Positions 59,293 through 64,000 of a stretch of 64,000 bases of DNA are shown here, piece by piece. The stretch's first letter is position 1. Every line of letters begins with the position of its first letter. Location: contig NZ_WPCV01000002.1 of assembly GCF_018035235.1 (NCBI RefSeq), forward strand, positions 248,001-312,000. The letters run 5' to 3'. Under the pieces are notes generated by a model. The model saw nothing but the letters and a program-made list of their open reading frames with translations, was not told where the DNA came from and searched no databases. A program made the translations under genes and the position numbers. The DNA comes from Citrobacter sp. On2M. Its GTDB lineage: Bacteria > Pseudomonadota > Gammaproteobacteria > Enterobacterales > Enterobacteriaceae.

Positions 59293-59615
59293 AAAACAGC
59301 TCCTTGTCGGGAGAAAACCCTCAACGGGAATAGCGAAATTCAATACCGTCTTTGAGACGTCAGGCCGATGACAGAAAAATGCAGACTGCAAATGTACTGA
59401 ATTTCATGTAATCAAAAACGCTGCCCGCGCAAGGCGCAAGCAGGAGAAACGTTTTCAGACTCGGGTCAGAAAACGTAACGATTACAGGTAACAATCAGCA
59501 CATCGCACCTCGGGAAGAATTAGTTGAATGGATAATAGCCACCCAAAGTGTAATGCGGATTGGATATTAATTAAACGAGTTTATCCGCTTTATTTGCAGA
59601 AATTCATCTCGCTTA
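59293..59615. promoter_or_regulatory. Gene-free region upstream of mdtM
   Basis: This 323-base region carries the mdtM promoter and the end of the LysE-type gene. It holds one 28-base imperfect palindrome at 59449-59476, with arms ACGTTTTC and GAAAACGT and inner GAC/GTC. Nothing else is supported. Confidence 0.4.
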
Positions 59616-60266
59616 TCAGAAAGTGATGCTCTGCAGAAAACGCAGCACGATCGCACCGCCGAAGACAATCAGTACGCCCCCGGCGATATGCTCTACCCAC
59701 AATATTCCTCTGGTTAACCGTCGCTGGATCTGCGGTAAACCTATGAACATAACGATCAACAGATCCCACACCAGCACCACGCTGGTCATCCAGATCCCGC
59801 TCACGGCTTGTTGCAGCAGCGTCACCGATGGGCCGAGCAGTGCGGTCATCAGCGCCAGATAAAACAGCGCATTTTTGGGGTTGAGCAACGACGAACCTAA
59901 CCCCAGCAGCAGCTGTTTGCTAAATCCCGGGCAGGTAGACGGGGCGTCTGCTCCGGACAGGGTTTGCGGGCGGCTGCGTATTAGCAGGCTGCCTATCCAC
60001 AATAAATAGAGCGCGCCCACAAGCTCAATAACCGTAAACAGCAGGGGACGTTGGCGCAGGATCCCCCAACCGATAATCGCCAGCAGGATATACAGCCCAT
60101 TGCCTATGGCGATACCCACACACAGCCCGGTGCTGCCGCGCATCCGGTAACGGGCGGCGTAACCGACCAGTAAAAAGAAGTCCGGCCCGGGGCTTAGCAG
60201 AGCGACAAAATGTGCCAGCGCCAGTGCGGGAAAAACCGATGGAAAAAGTACAGAAAGCAGTGACAT
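59616..60266 (-). CDS. LysE/RhtB-family amino acid exporter
   Basis: The 216-residue protein has the family start (ALAHFVALLSPGPDFFLLVGYAARYR), about six membrane helices, and the LLGLGSSLLNPKNALFYLAL motif of the RhtB group. Substrates of the family are homoserine, threonine and other neutral or basic amino acids; this one is unknown. ATG 60266 has GAGGT 6 bases ahead. An AraC-type gene lies 48 bases upstream on the same strand and may control it. The pair is inserted between mdtM and rpnD relative to E. coli. Confidence 0.87.
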   Translation of the reverse strand: MSLLSVLFPSVFPALALAHFVALLSPGPDFFLLVGYAARYRMRGSTGLCVGIAIGNGLYILLAIIGWGILRQRPLLFTVIELVGALYLLWIGSLLIRSRPQTLSGADAPSTCPGFSKQLLLGLGSSLLNPKNALFYLALMTALLGPSVTLLQQAVSGIWMTSVVLVWDLLIVMFIGLPQIQRRLTRGILWVEHIAGGVLIVFGGAIVLRFLQSITF

Positions 60267-60314
60267 AGCGACCTCAGAGAATGAACCTGCGATCACCCTA
60301 CGCCTGGCATAACG

Positions 60315-61130
60315 CTATTTATTGTCTGAAATTGATCGTCCCAACGCGTACTGGCGCGGTGTTGCTGCGGTGTAGCGGACAAAGGTGCGGTGGAAATGAC
60401 TCTGGTCGGCAAAACCGCTCTGATAGCCGACATCGGCAATCTCGTCCCCGGCACGAAGCCGCTGGCGGGCATAGTCAATCCGCAAGATATTCAGATAACT
60501 TGCAGGCGTGAGTCCTGTGTCCTGCTTAAAGGTACGGATCAGTGTTTCTTTACGCATGCCGCACTCTTGCGCCAGATTGTCCAGCGAGGGCGGAGCCAGC
60601 AGATTGGTCTGCAACCGTTCACGCAGATACTGGCTGGCGGTGCTTTGGTTTTCCGGTGTTACCGATTGCAATGGCAGCGAGCGCAGCAATGCTTGTGCGG
60701 CATCCGTTATCTGCGTCGTTTGCCGTTGCTGCATAAGCGCCACGAGGTTCATATAGTGCTGGAATAATTGCGGGTCGCGAATAACGGGATCGCGCGAGCA
60801 AAGCATTTGATTGTTGTTGAGCGCAGGCAGATGGACAAGACACCACCGGACATCAAGATAAAGCATGTGATAGCTGCGAAACAGTCCGTTCACGGGATTA
60901 CAGCTGTGTGGCACCAATGGCGGGATCACAATCAGATCGCCCACTTTCAGGTGATAATCTTTTCCATCGCACTGGCTGCATGTTTCCCCCTCAAGAATCG
61001 CCCCAATCGAGAGCTGAGAGTGGTTATGACGCTTATAGGCCTGCTGGCTTTGCCAGGTGCTGCGTAGTTCCAGCCACGGGAGCTGTTCGTCTCGCCAGAA
61101 CGATTGTGGAATATCCCGGGTATGCGTCAC
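60315..61130 (-). CDS. AraC-family transcriptional regulator
   Basis: The 271-residue protein has an N-terminal cupin ligand domain (HNHSQLSIGAILEGE) and two C-terminal helix-turn-helix motifs (LDNLAQECGMRKETLIRTFKQ and IADVGYQSGFADQSHFHRTF). The likely start is GTG at 61130, with GGGAGGA 7 bases upstream; the open frame continues to 61235 but that extension has no Shine-Dalgarno. It sits directly upstream of the LysE-type exporter, which it probably regulates in response to an amino acid. Confidence 0.85.
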   Translation of the reverse strand: MTHTRDIPQSFWRDEQLPWLELRSTWQSQQAYKRHNHSQLSIGAILEGETCSQCDGKDYHLKVGDLIVIPPLVPHSCNPVNGLFRSYHMLYLDVRWCLVHLPALNNNQMLCSRDPVIRDPQLFQHYMNLVALMQQRQTTQITDAAQALLRSLPLQSVTPENQSTASQYLRERLQTNLLAPPSLDNLAQECGMRKETLIRTFKQDTGLTPASYLNILRIDYARQRLRAGDEIADVGYQSGFADQSHFHRTFVRYTAATPRQYALGRSISDNK

Positions 61131-61361
61131 ATCGTGTCCTCCCTGAAAGTGATGGTTTGTTATAACACAGGCCGTGCGGTCAAAAAGCGGGAATGCGCAT
61201 TGAAATAGTGATTCTGCGTGATGCGTTCCAGACAATTGCAGACGTTACAACGGGACGTTTTTATCTCTGAAAACGTCTCGCAAAGAGAGAAAGTTGCAGG
61301 TGAGGGGGGCGGTTTTGCGGCGCTACAGTCACAGCATCTTATTCCCAGGTGACGGATCGCC

Positions 61362-62324
61362 ATGAACAAAACACCGACTTCCACGCCGCATGATGCGGTC
61401 TTTAAAACGTTTTTGCATCACCCTGAAACCGCTCGGGATTTTCTCCAAATACATCTTCCCGCTTCGCTGTGTGAACTTTGTGATTTTCAGACGCTGAAAC
61501 TCGAGACAGACAGTTTCATTGAAGAGGAATTACGTGCGTACTATTCCGATGTGCTGTGGTCTGTGAAAACGACGGATGGGGATGGGTATATTTATGTCGT
61601 GATTGAACACCAGAGTACACCGAATGCGCATATGGCATTCAGGTTGATGCGCTATGCGGTTGCGGCCATGCAGAAGCATTTAGATGCCGGGCATCAGCAG
61701 TTGCCGCTGGTGGTGCCGATGTTGTTTTATCACGGCGCTAAAAGCCCGTATCCCTACTCGCTGTGCTGGCTGGATGAATTTGCCAGTCCGAAATTGGCTC
61801 GTCAGTTGTATGCTGCGGCATTTCCGCTGGTGGATATTACGGTTATTCCGGACGATGAGATTGTGCAACATCGGCGTATGGCGTTGCTAGAGCTAATACA
61901 AAAACATATCCACCAGCGCGATCTTATGGGACTGGTTGAGCAAATTGTTTCTCTGTTAGTTACCGGACTGACTAATGACAGTCAGATAAAGACGCTGTTT
62001 AATTATATTTTGCGTACAGGCGATGCACCTCGATTCAGGGAGTTTATTCGTGGGGTTGCCGAACGTTCACCGCAGCATAAGGAGCATTTGATGACGATTG
62101 CGGACAGATTGCATGAGGCTGGATTTCAAAAAGGGTGGCTCGAAGGTCAGCAGGAAGGCCAGCAAAAAGGTAAACAAGAAGGTAAACAAGAAGGTCTAAT
62201 TGAGGGGCAGCGAGCTGAGGCGCTCCGTATTGCACGCACCATGCTGGCAGACGGTATCGATATCAACACGGTACAAAGAATTACCCGACTTTCTGCTGAG
62301 GATATCCAGGGATTAAGCCACTAG
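61362..62324 (+). CDS. rpnD: Rpn-family recombination-promoting nuclease
   Basis: The 320-residue protein belongs to the Rpn / YhgA-like transposase family of the PD-(D/E)XK nuclease fold. The start [20 protein letters not shown], the [11 protein letters not shown] segment and [18 protein letters not shown] contain the expected Asp, Glu and Gln of the active site. The map position before yjiR fits rpnD (yjiP/yjiQ). Four 12-base repeats in the C-terminal region encode G-Q/K-Q-E/K-style tetrapeptides. Rpn proteins are recently linked to phage defence; the role here is inferred. The gene is intact, while in E. coli K-12 it is split. Confidence 0.88.
   Translation: MNKTPTSTPHDAVFKTFLHHPETARDFLQIHLPASLCELCDFQTLKLETDSFIEEELRAYYSDVLWSVKTTDGDGYIYVVIEHQSTPNAHMAFRLMRYAVAAMQKHLDAGHQQLPLVVPMLFYHGAKSPYPYSLCWLDEFASPKLARQLYAAAFPLVDITVIPDDEIVQHRRMALLELIQKHIHQRDLMGLVEQIVSLLVTGLTNDSQIKTLFNYILRTGDAPRFREFIRGVAERSPQHKEHLMTIADRLHEAGFQKGWLEGQQEGQQKGKQEGKQEGLIEGQRAEALRIARTMLADGIDINTVQRITRLSAEDIQGLSH
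62145..62192 (+). repeat. Four tandem 12-base repeats in rpnD
   Basis: Four consecutive 12-base units: GGTCAGCAGGAA, GGCCAGCAAAAA, GGTAAACAAGAA, GGTAAACAAGAA. The last two are identical. Each encodes a G-x-Q-E/K tetrapeptide, so changes in copy number keep the frame. Confidence 0.85.
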
Positions 62325-62350
62325 ACAGAGGCGAAACCGGGCGTACCGAT

Positions 62351-63763
62351 TTACTCCATCGCCACCTTCACTGCTTCTCCGAGTTTTTGCATCACTTCCC
62401 GATGCTTCTCATCAGGCGGCAATGCGCAGTTGATGCGCACACAGTTGCGATACTTTCCGGATGCGGAGAACAGCGATCCCGGAGCGACCTGTATTTTCAA
62501 CCGACAGAGCTGCTTAGCCACGCAGACCATATCAACCTGCAATGGCAGTTCGACCCAAAGCATAAAGCCACCTTTTGGTCGTGTAACGCAGATTCCACAG
62601 GGGAAGTATTCGCGCACCCAGCAGGTGTAGATTTCCATATTACGCTGATAAATCTGGCGCATACGCCGGACATGGCGATGATAGTGGCCTTCGCGCACAA
62701 AGGTTGCCGCTGCCAGCTGCGTGGCGGGAACATTGGTGCCGATAACGGCGTATTTTTTATGCAGAAGTTTGTCATGATAGCGCCCAGGAACAACCCAACC
62801 CACGCGCAGACCCGGTGCAACGGATTTGGTAAACGAACTGCACAACAGCACCCGACCGTCGATATCCCAGGAGTGGATGGTGCGCGGGCGCGGGTATTCT
62901 GTTGCCAGTTCGCCATACACATCGTCTTCAAAAATAACAATATCGTGCCGTTGGGCGAGGGCGAGCACAGCGCGTTTACGTGCATCCGGCATAATAAATC
63001 CGAGGGGATTATTGCAGTTGGGGACCAGGATCACGCCTTTGATGGGCCACTGATCCAGCGCTAATTCCAGTGCTTCAATACTGATGCCGGTATCCGGATC
63101 GGTTGGGATCTCAATAACCTTAATCCCTAAGCCGCGCAGTAGCTGCATCGTGCCGTAATAGGCGGGCGATTCTACGGCGACGATATCTCCTGGCTGGCAG
63201 ACCGACAATAGTGCCAGCGACATTCCACTCTGGCTGCCGCTGGTGATCACGATATCATCCGCAGCCACTACCGATCCGCCGTCCAGCATCAGACGGGCAA
63301 TCTGATTGCGCAGTTCACGGCATCCAGCCAGTTCGTCGTAGCCCAGCACCGCACCTAAATTGTGTTGCACCACGCGACTTAACTCGCGCCAGAGCGGTTT
63401 CAGGCTGGGTTGATTGATATCAGGGACGCCGCTGCTGAAAGGGATTATCGATTTATCTGCATGACCTGCCAGCATGCTCAGCACCTGATCCCACTGGGTT
63501 ATCTCCACCGGACGCTGGACCGGGCGCGACATCAGCGGCACCGGCGGCTGCGCTTTTTGCGGCGCGACAAAGTAGCCCGAACGTGGCTGCGGGGTGATCA
63601 ACTGCCGCTGTTCCAGCATCTGATACGCCTGCTGCACGGTGCTGATGCTCACCCCGTGTTCCTGGCTCAGGCTGCGCACCGACGGCAGTTTCTCGCCATG
63701 GCGATACAGCCCCTGCTCAATGCGTTCGGCCAGCAGTGTGGCCAGATGTTGGTAACGCGTCAT
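62351..63763 (-). CDS. yjiR: MocR/PdxR-family transcriptional regulator with aminotransferase domain
   Basis: The 470-residue protein has an N-terminal GntR-type winged helix (about residues 1-70, with SVRSLSQEHGVSISTVQQAY) fused to a fold-type I aminotransferase domain. The PLP lysine is expected near residue 312 in CSSFTKSVAPG. It matches E. coli YjiR. A 12-bp inverted repeat lies between it and the divergent yjiS gene. The ligand, which may be an amino compound or PLP, is unknown. Confidence 0.9.
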   Translation of the reverse strand: MTRYQHLATLLAERIEQGLYRHGEKLPSVRSLSQEHGVSISTVQQAYQMLEQRQLITPQPRSGYFVAPQKAQPPVPLMSRPVQRPVEITQWDQVLSMLAGHADKSIIPFSSGVPDINQPSLKPLWRELSRVVQHNLGAVLGYDELAGCRELRNQIARLMLDGGSVVAADDIVITSGSQSGMSLALLSVCQPGDIVAVESPAYYGTMQLLRGLGIKVIEIPTDPDTGISIEALELALDQWPIKGVILVPNCNNPLGFIMPDARKRAVLALAQRHDIVIFEDDVYGELATEYPRPRTIHSWDIDGRVLLCSSFTKSVAPGLRVGWVVPGRYHDKLLHKKYAVIGTNVPATQLAAATFVREGHYHRHVRRMRQIYQRNMEIYTCWVREYFPCGICVTRPKGGFMLWVELPLQVDMVCVAKQLCRLKIQVAPGSLFSASGKYRNCVRINCALPPDEKHREVMQKLGEAVKVAME

Positions 63764-63784
63764 GCTGTATCCCTCGTTATTGCC

Positions 63785-63855
63785 ATACAGATTGATAAAC
63801 CAATACAGAACGGTGGAAAAAACCGTGTGCAGATACTGTTTTAATCAATCTGTAT
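63785..63855. promoter_or_regulatory. Inverted repeat operator between yjiR and yjiS
   Basis: ATACAGATTGAT at 63785-63796 and ATCAATCTGTAT at 63844-63855 are exact inverted copies, 47 bases apart. Further half-sites are ATACAG at 63803 and ATCTGTAT at 63878-63885. Wide-spaced repeats of this kind are typical MocR-family operators. Confidence 0.6.
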
Positions 63856-63940
63856 GTTAAATAAAAGTACTTTTTGAATCTGTATTGTCAGGCAGTAAAT
63901 CCGAGAAGATAAAGCCTCTGACAAGGTGAGGAGGTGGGGT

Positions 63941-64000
63941 ATGGAATTTCACGAGAACCACGCAAAACAGCCGTTTATTGGGTTGGTGCAGATCTGGCGG
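63941..64000 (+). CDS. yjiS: DUF1127 protein YjiS, partial (cut by window end)
   Basis: An ATG at 63941, preceded by AGGAGG, opens a frame starting MEFHENHAKQPFIGLVQ that runs off the right edge after 20 codons. This is the start of E. coli YjiS, a small DUF1127 protein of about 54 residues with an arginine-rich C-terminal part. It keeps its usual place divergent from yjiR. DUF1127 proteins have been linked to phosphate, RNA and stress responses in other bacteria; the role here is unknown. Confidence 0.85.
   Translation, partial: MEFHENHAKQPFIGLVQIWR

Overview
The window reads as a chromosome segment of a Citrobacter of the C. freundii group. The tyrosine phenol-lyase at 37964-39334 carries the C. 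freundii hallmark residues (Tyr71, Asp214, Arg217, Lys257). The backbone order argI-rraB-miaE-yjgM-valS-holC-pepA-lptF-lptG-yjgR-idnRTOD-idnK-ahr-leuX and uxuA-uxuB-uxuR ... yjiJ-yjiN-mdtM-rpnD-yjiR-yjiS matches the E. coli/Salmonella map, with Citrobacter-type insertions. No phage, IS element or CRISPR array was seen.

Layout. (1) 1-4401: an arginine deiminase pathway operon on the minus strand (arcA, arcC, catabolic ornithine carbamoyltransferase, YfcC-type transporter, the last cut by the window edge). (2) 5071-24783: backbone genes: tabA, argI with tandem ARG boxes, rraB, miaE, an unknown membrane protein, yjgM, valS-holC-pepA, divergent lptFG for LPS export, yjgR, the idonate regulon and the aldehyde reductase ahr. 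(3) 25004-25088: tRNA-Leu(CAA), leuX, followed by an A+T-rich island to about 36.75 kb. (4) 36823-37256: the SymE toxin gene and its antisense RNA SymR. (5) 37518-40789: tyrosine phenol-lyase and tyrosine permease with TyrR and CRP sites. (6) 41187-46139: a lactate permease-family gene divergent from lutABC. (7) 46190-50657: a decayed gntP relic and uxuABR for fructuronate/mannonate catabolism. (8) 51305-64000: a small ribbon-helix-helix protein, yjiJ, yjiN, a LysR/symporter/cystathionine-lyase cluster, mdtM, a LysE-type exporter, an AraC regulator, rpnD, yjiR and the start of yjiS.

The most interesting part is the leuX island. It holds a phosphorothioate modification operon, dndB-C-D-E, on the minus strand with no dndFGH restriction genes. 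Convergent to it, across a hairpin terminator, is a very A+T-rich three-gene operon. It encodes a 704-residue protein with the DGQHR motif of the DndB family, a 375-residue protein ending in a HEPN-like R-N-x5-H motif, and a DUF262/DUF1524 (GmrSD/SspE-like) protein with intact motifs. I infer that this is an alternative restriction or abortive-defence module working with, or beside, the Dnd modification. The control region has two palindromes of the form TACG-N10-CGTA before dndB and four of the form CTACG-N5-CGTAG between two HTH genes, which suggests layered autoregulation built on one shared half-site.
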